The notes below the pieces were generated by a model. The model was not told the origin of the DNA, did not search any database, and saw nothing but the letters and a program-made list of their open reading frames with translations. Below, piece after piece: positions 55,673 through 64,000 of a stretch of 64,000 bases of DNA (positions are counted from its first letter, which is position 1; each line of letters opens with the position of its first letter). This DNA comes from Pogonophryne albipinna. Lineage: Eukaryota; Chordata; Actinopteri; Perciformes; Artedidraconidae. The position numbers and the translations under genes are program-made. Location: positions 310,001 through 374,000 of the forward strand of contig JAPTMU010000064.1 of NCBI GenBank assembly GCA_028583405.1. Reading direction: 5' to 3'.

Positions 55673-56094
55673 GCTGCGACTCCACAGCAAACATCCAACA
55701 AGAATATGAAGCTTTGATTGCTTTAAATGTTGTCCTAGTGATTATTAACTCATTGTCTTGTAATGTAGGAAATAAATCCACATCCAACAGCAATAAAACT
55801 GCTATTAATGAGCAAATCCCTTCTGTCATTAAGTTATTGCTCATAACCACTCTGCCTAAGATTGTCTTCACATGCTTACATGAAGTTGTAATTTAGAGTG
55901 AATAATGCAGAATTTTGTGTTTTCAACATATGGTGGGAACTGATATGATATGCAGACAGTCGTCGGAGGTGCTCAATAGCATTTTAGCAGCAATATGGGT
56001 ATGTTTAAAAAAGCAGTGAATCTGAATTTAATATTGACATACACGCATGCACTAACAAGCATTCATGCATGCACGTGTAGAAATTGTAAGTGTT
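55673..56094 (+). other. Copy C 3' flank
   Basis: It contains the AATAAA signals (55770, 55791 region) and the uninterrupted version of the flank that a LINE splits in copy B. The match to 51271-51470 runs to about 56070. Confidence 0.68.
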
Positions 56095-56107
56095 CCGGTG
56101 TCGGTAC

Positions 56108-56551
56108 CATACTTGCCAACCCTCCCGATTTTCGCGGGAGACTCCCGATTTCATTGCCCTCTCCCGGTTTCCTCCCGGGGTCATATTTCTCCCGTATTTC
56201 TCCCGATTTCTGACAAAATTGGATTTACTCACGACTGTTTCCACTCGGACTTTAATACAGCTACAGCATTGTTTGGTTTCCATGGTAGCGCAACTGAAAA
56301 GTCTTAGAGGGTGAGGAAGATAAGTCACAGAAATCAGAACAAGAATCGACAAAACTCCCCCCTGCTCACTCCTTTCCTGTATAACACAGGTCCAGCCCAC
56401 ACATATGCTCCACCAAGACAGTGCACTTACAACTACAATAAGCATGTTAAGCAGCTAATACAGCTCCGGCGATCTACTAGCAACCCCCCCCCCCCGCGGT
56501 GGTTTTTGAAATGCTCCCGATTTTCCCGAGGTCTCAAGGTTGGCAAGTATG
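56108..56551. mobile_element. hAT-type MITE (444 bp, 8-bp target duplication)
   Basis: The ends are catacttgccaacc and its inverse ggttggcaagtatg. The target duplication GTCGGTAC lies at 56100-56107 and 56552-56559. It is inserted in the terminus of the surrounding TIR element. The interior is CCCGATTT-rich and non-coding. Confidence 0.85.
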
Positions 56552-57590
56552 GTCGGTACCATATGTGTTCGGGGTACCATATGTGTTCGGGGTCCGTCTC
56601 TTACCAATGACGTCTCGCATTGTGATTGGCTGCACAGGGGTGCTCTGGGGCAAATCACATCTACAGATCAAGACGAAGCGAATGGAGTACTCCCATACTC
56701 TGAAAATGTTTGTGAAAAACGTGTGCAAAGTCCGAAAACGGAGCAGTGGCTGTACGGCATTGGCTGTACGGCAACTCAAGAGGACCATCATACACGGTCA
56801 AATTCCGAACATTTAAACATAGCCTACACTTCATTCTTTACTTTGTCCGTTATTATATGTAGAAGATATTACTTTTTTCTCCGTCATGTTGTTTCCATAG
56901 CAACAACTTCAAACAGGAAGTTGACCTAAATTACATTTAAGTCACTGCAACGAAAGTAACAAAAACAATGTAAAATCCTTTTACGTTTCACAGAACACAA
57001 ATTGGGTTATTTACATAATTATGTTTACACTGTCGATTGTTATTTTTGGGGGACACATCAAATCACATCTACAGACCAAGACGAAGCGAATGGAAGTACT
57101 CCCATACTCCTAGCGTGTGAGAATGTTTGTGAAAAACGTGAGCAGTGGCTGCGATGCTAGCTTTGCGGCTAGCGGTGTGCATTTTCAATGGAAATATACA
57201 TCGAAACATCATGTTTCAGTAAAAAAAAGGCCCCACTGACCATCTACTCTCTGAGACGATTCCAGGGATGCCTGACTTGAGTTTCTAGCACCAGGGAAAG
57301 CACACAAAAGTGCCCCAGATCAGCCTCTTAATTTACCCAGGGCCTAGTGCTTGGCTTTGGGCATGAAAATTCAGGAAACTCCCCTGAGTATTTTATTACA
57401 TATCTCAACTTTGGAGAGGAGTTGGGGGACAAACGACACATCAAATCACATCTCCACATCAAGCCGAAGCTAATTAGAATATTCTTGACTAAATTGGTGT
57501 GCCCTATCACCATAAGAGTGAGAGTGAAAACAGCTTAATGGAAGGCTTTGTTACATTTAAAGCCGTAACATTACACATTACAATCGCAAT

Positions 57591-57630
57591 GCGTGACGTC
57601 ATTGACGTCATGACGTCGTGACGTCATTGG
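57591..57630. promoter_or_regulatory. Cluster of four CRE-like octamers
   Basis: TGACGTCA occurs at 57594-57601, 57603-57610 and 57619-57626, and TGACGTCG at 57611-57618, all within 40 bp. These match the consensus bound by CREB/ATF factors. They lie next to the right terminus of the TIR element. Any regulatory activity is inference. Confidence 0.55.
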
Positions 57631-57705
57631 TAAGAGATGGACCCCGAACACATATGGTACCCCGAATACATATGGTACCCCGAAAACATATGGTACCGAC
57701 ACCGG

Positions 57706-58712
57706 TAGGGTTGCCAACTTCCAGAAATGGAGAAACGGGACACATGCATGTGTCCTCCGCGTGCGTGCGCGCAAAGATTTTCGGGTTTCTGGCGGATTTA
57801 TTTACTTTTTTAGTTACTCCACCTCCTCACCTGCTGCGACCTCGGTGGGAGGAGGACACAGCTCTTTTAGAATATCCCGAACAGTTTTGGGGCCAAGCAC
57901 ATTGGCTGTTATCATCTCAGCCTTTGTTCTTCCACATTGCATTTTCTTTGCAGTGTTCGAATCACTAAACATGGCACTTGCCCGCTTATTACTGCAGTCC
58001 ATGCTGTTGTAAATCAAACCATGCTTAACTGTGTGATACACTGATGTTACCTCACATGCAGCAACTTTGTCTTGTTCTGCAGTTGAACTGCCGAAGAATT
58101 TAGTTATATTTGATGCACCTTTATTTTGTGTTGCTCGCTTGTGCATTTCTGTGCCAGCATGCTGTTTCAGGTCGTTTTCTCCACCGTGACCTGTTGAAAA
58201 CTCCCTCCGACACAAGGTGCAGAAGACCCGAGACAGATCTCCACTCACGGGCTTTACCCAACTGTGTTTTTCTTCCCACTGTTTGTTGTAAGACACAAGT
58301 CTTTTCTTTTTAGAAGGGCCAGGGCCCAGAACCACATCCTCTCTCTCTTCTCCTCTTTCATTATCACCTCCTCCACTGGCAGGGCTCATTTTCCCACACG
58401 ACTGAACAGGCTGACATGCCACACAAACAATGATGCCGCGCCCGCCGCCCGCGGCCCACCGGAGAAAATCTCACACACACACGTGCGAGCATTGTGCCTG
58501 CCCTGTCAACTGAGCGGTCCTAGCGCCCTTCGCATACAGCACACAAACACACAGGCACGCAGCCAGACACACTGAATTGCGCGCAAACAGAAACATATTT
58601 TTTATTTTTCCCTTTACACGGAGTCCGGGACAAACAAAGTCCCGTACGGGACACGCCCCTTTTGGCTCAAATACGGGGCGTCCCGGCTAATACGGGACGG
58701 TTGGCAACCCTA
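57706..58712 (-). mobile_element. hAT-type element (1,007 bp, 8-bp target duplication)
   Basis: The ends are tagggttgccaac and its inverse gttggcaacccta. The target duplication GACACCGG lies at 57698-57705 and 58713-58720. It contains one minus-strand ORF with a zinc finger and no catalytic core, so it is an internally deleted, non-autonomous copy. Confidence 0.85.
57814..58422 (-). CDS. hAT element N-terminal zinc-finger ORF (202 aa)
   Basis: The N-terminus is acidic and basic in turn (NERGEEREDVVLGPGPSKKKR). A BED/TTF-like finger follows, FCTLCRREFSTGHGG...LKQHAGTEMHKR (about residues 68-97). Then comes a segment (KVAACEVTSVYHTVKHGL, SDSNTAKKMQCGRTKAEMI) that I recall from fish hAT-like proteins. 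The frame is open from Met to stop but lacks the DDE core, because the element is deleted after this point. It could be translated as a stand-alone DNA-binding fragment; there is no evidence that it is. Confidence 0.6.
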   Translation of the reverse strand: MACQPVQSCGKMSPASGGGDNERGEEREDVVLGPGPSKKKRLVSYNKQWEEKHSWVKPVSGDLSRVFCTLCRREFSTGHGGENDLKQHAGTEMHKRATQNKGASNITKFFGSSTAEQDKVAACEVTSVYHTVKHGLIYNSMDCSNKRASAMFSDSNTAKKMQCGRTKAEMITANVLGPKTVRDILKELCPPPTEVAAGEEVE

Positions 58713-59175
58713 GACACCGGCCACTCCCTGGAGGAGTGTGGCCCACACCCCACTGGGCTGGGCCGTTTTGATAGGCTACCTATGTTCTATCTATCAGATA
58801 GTTTCACTTTCACACATCAGGCCTGTAGCAGCTGTCACTGCGCAGTGAACGATCAGGAGTGGTCACTCATGCGGCTTTCACACCAGCGCTTTTCCCTTTC
58901 TAGCTCCGAGTGAGAGCTTTTCTGGTTCAGCTCCGGTTTCCCTTTTCTGCTCCCGCTCTGTTCACACTGCCCAGAGCTGCCGCTGCTGCGTCATGACGTC
59001 ACCGTTTATGTGCCTGCTTCATAAAATCCAAACCGCGCGGAAATCCCTCACATCGACAACAACAACAATGGCCGATTGTATTGAAGCGCTGTTCGCTTTG
59101 GTTATCCTCTTACGAAACTAAATGGAAGGCATCGGACGACTTTACAAGGGACGACTTTACTTGGAACTTTACAAA

Positions 59176-59450
59176 CATCAATCAATCAATCAATGTTTAT
59201 TTATACAGCCCAATATCACAAATGTTACATTTGTCTCAATGGTCTTCACAGTGTGTACAGAATATCAGTTTGACAATATGACACCCTCTGTCCTTAGACC
59301 CACACACCGTAAAAGGAAAAACTTCCAGAGAAAACCCCACAGTTTAAAGGGAAAATGGGAGAAACCTCAGGGAGAGCAACAGAGGAGGGATCCCTCTCCC
59401 AGGACGGACAGACGTGCAATAGATGCCGTATGTACATCACATGCGAAATG
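59176..59450 (+). mobile_element. LINE 3'-region fragment
   Basis: It starts with (atca)n and gtttatttatacagcccaat, then includes gggagaaacctcagggagag and gggatccctctcccaggacg, which match 41340-41450 in the LINE at 41146. It is strongly truncated and non-coding. Confidence 0.75.
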
Positions 59451-59559
59451 CAAGACTTCTTTGTGGTCTTCAGCATCTACTTCAGCATCTGCCCCCGCCT
59501 CGACGTAAGAGAGACGTAAGCAACGCCGCCTCTTAGCTCCGAAGCTCTTGCCTCTAGAC

Positions 59560-59917
59560 CAGTGCTTCTCAAAGTGTGGTCCGCGGACCACTGGTGGTCC
59601 GTGAGCGCCCCCTAGTGGTCCGTGAGTATATTGGTAACATTTCACATTTTAAATAAATAAGTTAATTTAAGTTTTCCGCACTCTCGCGGGAATATCTCCG
59701 CAATGGAGCGAGGTTAAGTTTCACTTTCGATTCCATGATATAACCCAGCGCAACACCTTCGTCACACATGTTACCACCTGTTTGTACCATTTTCAGGCGA
59801 TTTCTAATCTGTTCTAGAAAAACGATGTGTTTTTGGATATTTGTGGAGTTAGGTGGTCCGCGAGTGTTTTTTTATTGGTTAAGTGGTCCTTGGTATGAAA
59901 AACTTTGAGAAACACTG
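59560..59917. mobile_element. hAT MITE, Charlie/ZBED type (358 bp, 8-bp target duplication)
   Basis: The ends are cagtgcttctcaaag and its inverse ctttgagaaacactg. The target duplication CTCTAGAC lies at 59552-59559 and 59918-59925, both perfect. The subterminal ggtccgcggaccactggtgg is palindromic. No coding sequence. Confidence 0.92.
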
Positions 59918-60309
59918 CTCTAGACCGACAATTTTTTGGAGCTGGAAGTGAACCGGATTCCGGAGCTAAGAGGTGGCGCCTCTGCGGTGTGAACAGGAAA
60001 AAACGGTACTTTTCAGGCTCCAGCTCCGAGCCGGAGCTGAAAACGCCATGGTGTGAAAGGGGCATGAGAGATCTAGCTGGCAGTTGCTTACAGATGGATA
60101 AACAAGCTCCAAAGTGTAAAGGCGTTTTGTATAGTTTGTGTATACAGTATTGTAGCGAGCCCCGGGCTCAGAGGGAGGGGCTTGCCTGGGGGGGGGGGGG
60201 GGTTGGCAGAGAAACAGGGTTCAGGGGGAGTGGCTGTACCCGTAGGATACACTGTTAAAAAATTACAGGGGATTTTACAGTAAATTAATGGCAGCAAAGT
60301 TGCCAACAA

Positions 60310-60905
60310 GTTACTGTATTTTTACTTTACAGTAGCGATCCTGTATTTAGTTTACAGTAATAAAATCAGTACTGTATTTTTACTTTACAGTAGCGATCCT
60401 GTATTTAGTTTACAGTAATAAAATCAGTACTGTATTTTTACTTTACAGTAGCGATCCTGTATTTAGTTTACAGTAATAAAATCAGTACTGTATTTTTACT
60501 TTACAGTAGCGATCCTGTATTTAGTTTACAGTAATAAAATCAGTACTGTATTTTTACTTTACAGTAGCGACCCTGTATTTAGTTTACAGTAATAAAATCA
60601 GTGCTGTATTTTTACTTTACAGTAGCGATCCTGTATTTAGTTTACAGTAATAAAATCAGTACTGTATTTTTACTTTACAGTAGCAATCCTGTATTTAGTT
60701 TACAGTAATAAAATCAGTACTGTATTTTTACTTTACAGTAGCGATCCTGTATTTAGTTTACAGTAATAAAATCAGTACTGTATTTTTACTGTACAGTAGC
60801 GATCCTGTATTTAGTTTACAGTAATAAAATCAGTACTGTATTTTTACTTTACAGTAGCGATCCTGTATTTAGTTTTCAGTAATAAAATCAGTGCTGTATT
60901 TTTAT
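60310..60905. repeat. 58-bp satellite, about ten head-to-tail copies
   Basis: The unit contains actgtatttttactttacag, tagcgatcctgtatttagt and ttacagtaataaaatcagt. Copies start at 60313, 60371, 60429 and every 58 bp to 60893. Most are identical, with single changes (for example gcaatcc near 60684, gctgt at 60603). The flank before it (cactgttaaaaaattacag, 60248) resembles the terminus of a CACTA-like fish element, so the array may lie inside one. Confidence 0.93.
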
Positions 60906-61082
60906 TTTACTGTATATTTTGTAGGTTGCTGTAATCTCAAAAACAATATTTTACTGTGATTATACAATACTTGTATTGTGAAAAAAAAATACATTACTGT
61001 AGTTTATACAGTATAACTTTACAGTAGTGTAGGCCTATGCATTAAAACAGTATCTTACTGCAGTTTTATCTTTACCCACTTT

Positions 61083-61170
61083 TACATTACATTACATTTA
61101 GCTGACGTTTTTATCCAAAGCAACTTACAATAAGTTCATTCGACCAAGAAGATACAAACTTGAAAACTTT
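61083..61170 (-). mobile_element. L2 3'-tail fragment
   Basis: acattacattacatttagct, then gacgtttttatccaaagcaac and ttcattcgaccaagaagata, match the tails of the L2 copies at 14981 and 30204. Only the tail is present. Confidence 0.75.
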
Positions 61171-61869
61171 TAGATCCTTGTCTCGTGCTACTGTACCTGA
61201 AACGATAAACAAAAACCGGGATACAATTTAAATAAAATATGTTTATTGATTTGATTTCAATGTTAAATTCAATATAAAAAAAACTGATTACAATACAACA
61301 GTTCATAAAAGATATATATACAACAGTTCATAACAGATTCAATTGGACAGTTCATAACAGATTCCAATACAACAGACCAATTCAAATACAAAATCACAAC
61401 AGTACATCTTCTGTAATTATATGAAAGTAAAAGAAACAAAACTGATCCTGGAGGCGATATTTTAGTTAGAACATTTAACATTAAACGAGGTGCTTTCGAA
61501 AAGAAGTATGCATATGTGGTCTCTCTCTCTCTCTCTCAGATTCTGGATTTCAATTGTTTGTCTTCCATTCAAACTCCGTCAGATCCAGGAATCTGTAGAT
61601 ACATTTGAATTATATTTAGTTAACCCATCCAGTGATTTCAGCATTCTGTACTTTTATGCAGATGGCCAGGTGAGAAATGAATAAGAAAAGCCAAACGACC
61701 ACTTAAAGAGCAACTTGCAGGTTACCCAGATAGCAAAATATGAGTGAATCAATGTTGAAATATGGTTAGGCAGAAATATTGAATCCATGTTGAAACCCGG
61801 ACATTGAAATTAAACAGAAAGCGCAAATTGTTTTAATGTTGAATAAACGTTGGACTTTCAACCATAACT
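61171..61869. other. Non-coding stretch
   Basis: It has several acagttcataacagattcaa-type short repeats (61300-61380) and a (CT)n run near 61520-61538. ORFs are short and unconvincing. Confidence 0.5.
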
Positions 61870-62165
61870 GACACTATCAATGTTGATTCAACCATCATCT
61901 AAATAGGAATCTACATGTACATTTTTGGTTGATTTTACATTGAATCAATGTTAGGAATCGACATTGATTCAACAATCATCCAAATGGGAATCTACATGTA
62001 AATTGTAGTTGATTTTATATTGAATCAGTGTTAGGAATCAATATTGATTCAACCATCATCCAAATGGGAATCTACATATACATTTTAGTTGATTTTATAT
62101 TGAATCAGTGTTAGGAATCAATATTGATTCAACCATCATCTAAATGGGAATCTAAATGTAAAACT
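61870..62165. repeat. ~80-bp tandem repeat, about 3.5 copies
   Basis: Units contain ttgattcaaccatcatc at 61883, 61964, 62044 and 62124, each followed by aaatgggaatctacatgta and tgaatcagtgttaggaatca. The motif resembles an abundant fish repeat (ttgaatcaatgtt). The last two units are the most alike. Confidence 0.88.
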
Positions 62166-62800
62166 TACATTAAAATATTCAACTTTTCTAAGCATACTGT
62201 AACACATTAAAAAAGTGAATGTTTTTCACCAATGAGTTTTCTGCGTATAGGTCTACATCTTAACAGACCATTAACAAGTGCAACATCAATACTGTACTGA
62301 ATGAAGTGGTCCAAACTTGTAAACACACACTACACCATGTATTGTTGGCAGACGATTGTTATTAGCTTGTTCAAAATTACCTTGAATTACCATATTTCCC
62401 CAAAAAATTAAATCAAACTAAAAATGACAGAAAACATGATTTTAATATTCAAATTTATTTTGGAAAACAGGCAGCAATGCGTCCCTGAGCAAGACTCTTA
62501 ACCCATTATTGCTCCCCAAACGCTGTGGAATAAATGCAGAGGACACATCGTATGTGCAAATATACAGTGACACAAGATACCCTCATAAAAAAAGAGGGTG
62601 TGTAAGAACCATTGGTGCAACTCCAAACAAGAACAGCCTGAAGCTTCAAGTCTTCCATGAAGGCGGAGCTGTAAACATTTGACTTATTTTTGACTCTAAG
62701 AACAACAGTCTATTGTCCATGAAAGAACAGTATTGTCTATGAGGCGGTAACCTTTGTACTGTATGCACAAGGATAACACATTAGAGTGTGGTGGGGTACC
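62166..62800. other. Non-coding stretch
   Basis: Mostly unique AT-rich sequence. 62470-62545 (gcgtccctgagcaagactcttaaccc) resembles a piece of a tRNA-derived SINE as in copy A's SINE (cccagggacacaac region). No gene is supported. Confidence 0.45.
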
Positions 62801-63626
62801 CTAAATTGGACTTGCGTTCGTTTCACTTGTGTTCGTTTCACTTGTGTTCCTTGGGATGCCTCCCTCGCGCTCTAGAGCATAACGAAGCCACTTCTTCACA
62901 GTTTCACTGAAGCCATTGTGGGTCAGCTTGCGGTCGAACTGCCGAGCAGCAGCTGAAAGACAAGATTACAAAAATAAGCGTGAGGAAGAGAGAGTGTGTG
63001 TATCCCATACAACTTCTGTTATAATAAGAGAATCACTCTCACTCTGTACAGTAACACAAGCTACAGTCAGCAGCCAGTTTGCTAAAAGACTGGACTGGAA
63101 AGAGGAGCAAACGGCTAGCCTGGCTCTATCCAGGTAATAACATTTGCATCCGAGCACCTCTAAAGCTCACCAATTAGGTTGTCTTTTTTTGGTTTATTTC
63201 TTATAGCTTCACCATCACCTGATTCCAATCTAACCTTTTTTGTTAGATTAAGTTCATGCTTTATTCTTCAACAGGGGATTACAGAGAGACATGAAACAAG
63301 GGCAGAGAAGAGACATACAATACATTATAGGAGTTGGATTCAAACTTGGTAGTTGGTACTATATGGCTCACAAAGAGCATAATTATGTTCTGAATCACCA
63401 TCAGTCACACCTCACTCCCTAAACTTAAGCTAATTAGTAGTTTGCAGGGGAGGAAACTCACCAAACATGCAGTCTTGTATTGCCGGTTCCTTGAATGGCT
63501 TCTTGCTGCTGCAACGCTTGTCTTTCTTTCCAGCCTAAGGCTAAGGCGTTAGTCAGAGCAGTTGCCAGCATCCGTCTGATCAGGTTCTCTGAATTGGTGC
63601 CTCCTACCAGAGCCAGGCGAGCAATC
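62801..63626 (-). pseudogene. DUF4806-like gene remnant (two exons)
   Basis: The upstream exon (63626-63462, acceptor TTTAG, donor GTGAG) reads IARLALVGG, then after a one-base frame change TNSENLIRRMLATALTNALA and LGWKERQALQQQE. The downstream exon (62952-62801, acceptor CTTTCAG) reads AAARQFDRKL, FSETVKKWLRYALEREGG, and ends with a short TSETN repeat and TAG. The pattern VGG-(x)-L-R-R-L, then a C-terminal W-L-R-x-A-x-x-R-E-G-G fits the DUF4806 domain found in many fish proteins, often linked to mobile elements. The extra G near 63600 and mismatched exon phases suggest decay. A missing middle exon or a sequence error is possible. Confidence 0.45.
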
Positions 63627-64000
63627 TAAATCAGACGAGAGAAACAAATAGGCCACTGCTTTAACTGTTGTATTGAGCTACGTTCTGTGGGACATACGTT
63701 AGAAACAGCACAACAGCACTCTTATTTCATACACAGAGACCAACTTTGTTTTTTATACACTTGATACACTGATATTCCAGCCCATGGTATTCAGTCAAGT
63801 TCATGCCAGTCGTTATGTTTAACCACTTTAACCCTGGTGTCCCAATTTTGGTCATGTCAATATAAATGTTAGATGTAAATGTTACTACAATTATATGTGG
63901 TTGAGTAGCTAAGACTAGAATTATTTGTGGTTGAGTAGCTAAAGGGCAATAACTAAGCACATTTTGACCGCACTGATATTATCCACATTTCATAAATGAA
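63627..64000. other. Right edge, nothing recognised
   Basis: Non-coding. A short direct repeat ttatttgtggttgagtagct / ttatatgtggttgagtagct lies near 63891 and 63921. The upstream part of the DUF4806-like gene, if any, would be beyond the window. Confidence 0.4.

Larger units (their letters stand above)
56095..57705. mobile_element. TIR element with repeated ggtaccatatgtgttcgggg termini
   Basis: The left end ccggtgtcggtaccatatgt (after removing the nested MITE) pairs with the right end acatatggtaccgacaccgg. A 20-bp motif ggtaccatatgtgttcgggg is repeated twice at the left and about three times, inverted, at the right (57640-57700), followed inward by gtctcttaccaatgacgtc and its inverse. There is no transposase. 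Diverged half-repeats inside (caaatcacatctacaga... at 56650 and 57060) suggest internal duplication. Confidence 0.65.
58866..60068. mobile_element. Non-autonomous TIR element (1.2 kb) with two nested insertions
   Basis: The left end catgcggctttcacaccagcg pairs with the right end gccatggtgtgaaaggggcatg. Inner inverted motifs around agctccgagtgag and gctccgagccggagc extend the match. A LINE tail (59176-59450) and a hAT MITE (59560-59917) lie inside. The exact target duplication is unclear (catg is possible). Confidence 0.6.

Noticed and set aside
60310..60905. CRISPR array
   Set aside because: The 58-bp units are contiguous with no unique spacers, and the genome is a vertebrate's.

Overview
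The window looks like a teleost (probably percomorph) fish genome. The evidence is intron-containing genes with GT-AG splice sites and AATAAA signals, together with typical fish retroelements: L2-clade and Tx1/L1-like LINEs, a DIRS-type element, a Gmr1-type LTR element, a tRNA-derived SINE, and hAT, Harbinger-like and piggyBac-like DNA elements. There is no bacterial, CRISPR or operon content. By my reading well over half of the window is transposable-element sequence, much of it nested.

The only convincing host genes are three copies of a small secreted protein gene carrying one or two WxxW (mucin-2/CILP-type) domains. Copy A (minus strand, coding 13743 to 12338) and copy B (plus strand, coding 39599 to 40752) are head-to-head inverted duplicates. 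Each has a TATA box, a non-coding first exon, a signal-peptide exon pair, an acidic Pro-rich linker exon and two WxxW exons. Copy C (plus, 53664 to 55672) lies downstream of B, has two WxxW domains and looks decayed: its promoter, non-coding exon and signal-peptide exons are deleted and the first domain has an in-frame stop. Flanks and introns of the copies are nearly identical, yet the coding exons differ more than the introns and almost all codon differences are replacements. This suggests fast adaptive change in a secreted protein. Copy A also ends inside a SINE, which supplies a new C-terminus.

Layout. 0.1-3.4 kb: DIRS-type gag remnant and a SCAN-like gag remnant. 3.9-4.26 kb: downstream flank of copy A. 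4.26-11.95 kb: long-inverted-repeat DNA element split by a 5.2 kb Gmr1-type element with a 5-bp target duplication. 11.95-17.47 kb: copy A and its upstream flank, with an L2 insertion. 17.47-37.75 kb: the A/B spacer, one palindromic element swollen to 20 kb by a 5.5 kb long-TIR element (6-bp target duplication), an L2-clade LINE, a 7.8 kb L1-like LINE that itself holds a 3.1 kb L2, and two smaller TIR elements. 37.75-41.15 kb: copy B. 41.15-51.27 kb: an L2-clade LINE split by a 7.4 kb segment containing a dead hAT transposase gene, which holds another palindromic element. 51.27-56.09 kb: B downstream flank, duplicated upstream flank and copy C. 56.1-60.1 kb: hAT and other TIR elements with clear target duplications. 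60.3-62.2 kb: a 58-bp satellite and an 80-bp repeat array. 62.8-63.6 kb: a DUF4806-like gene remnant.

Many insertions can be verified inside the window because an unoccupied paralogous copy of the target site is also present. All homology statements come from reading the sequence by eye and from family knowledge; no searches were run.
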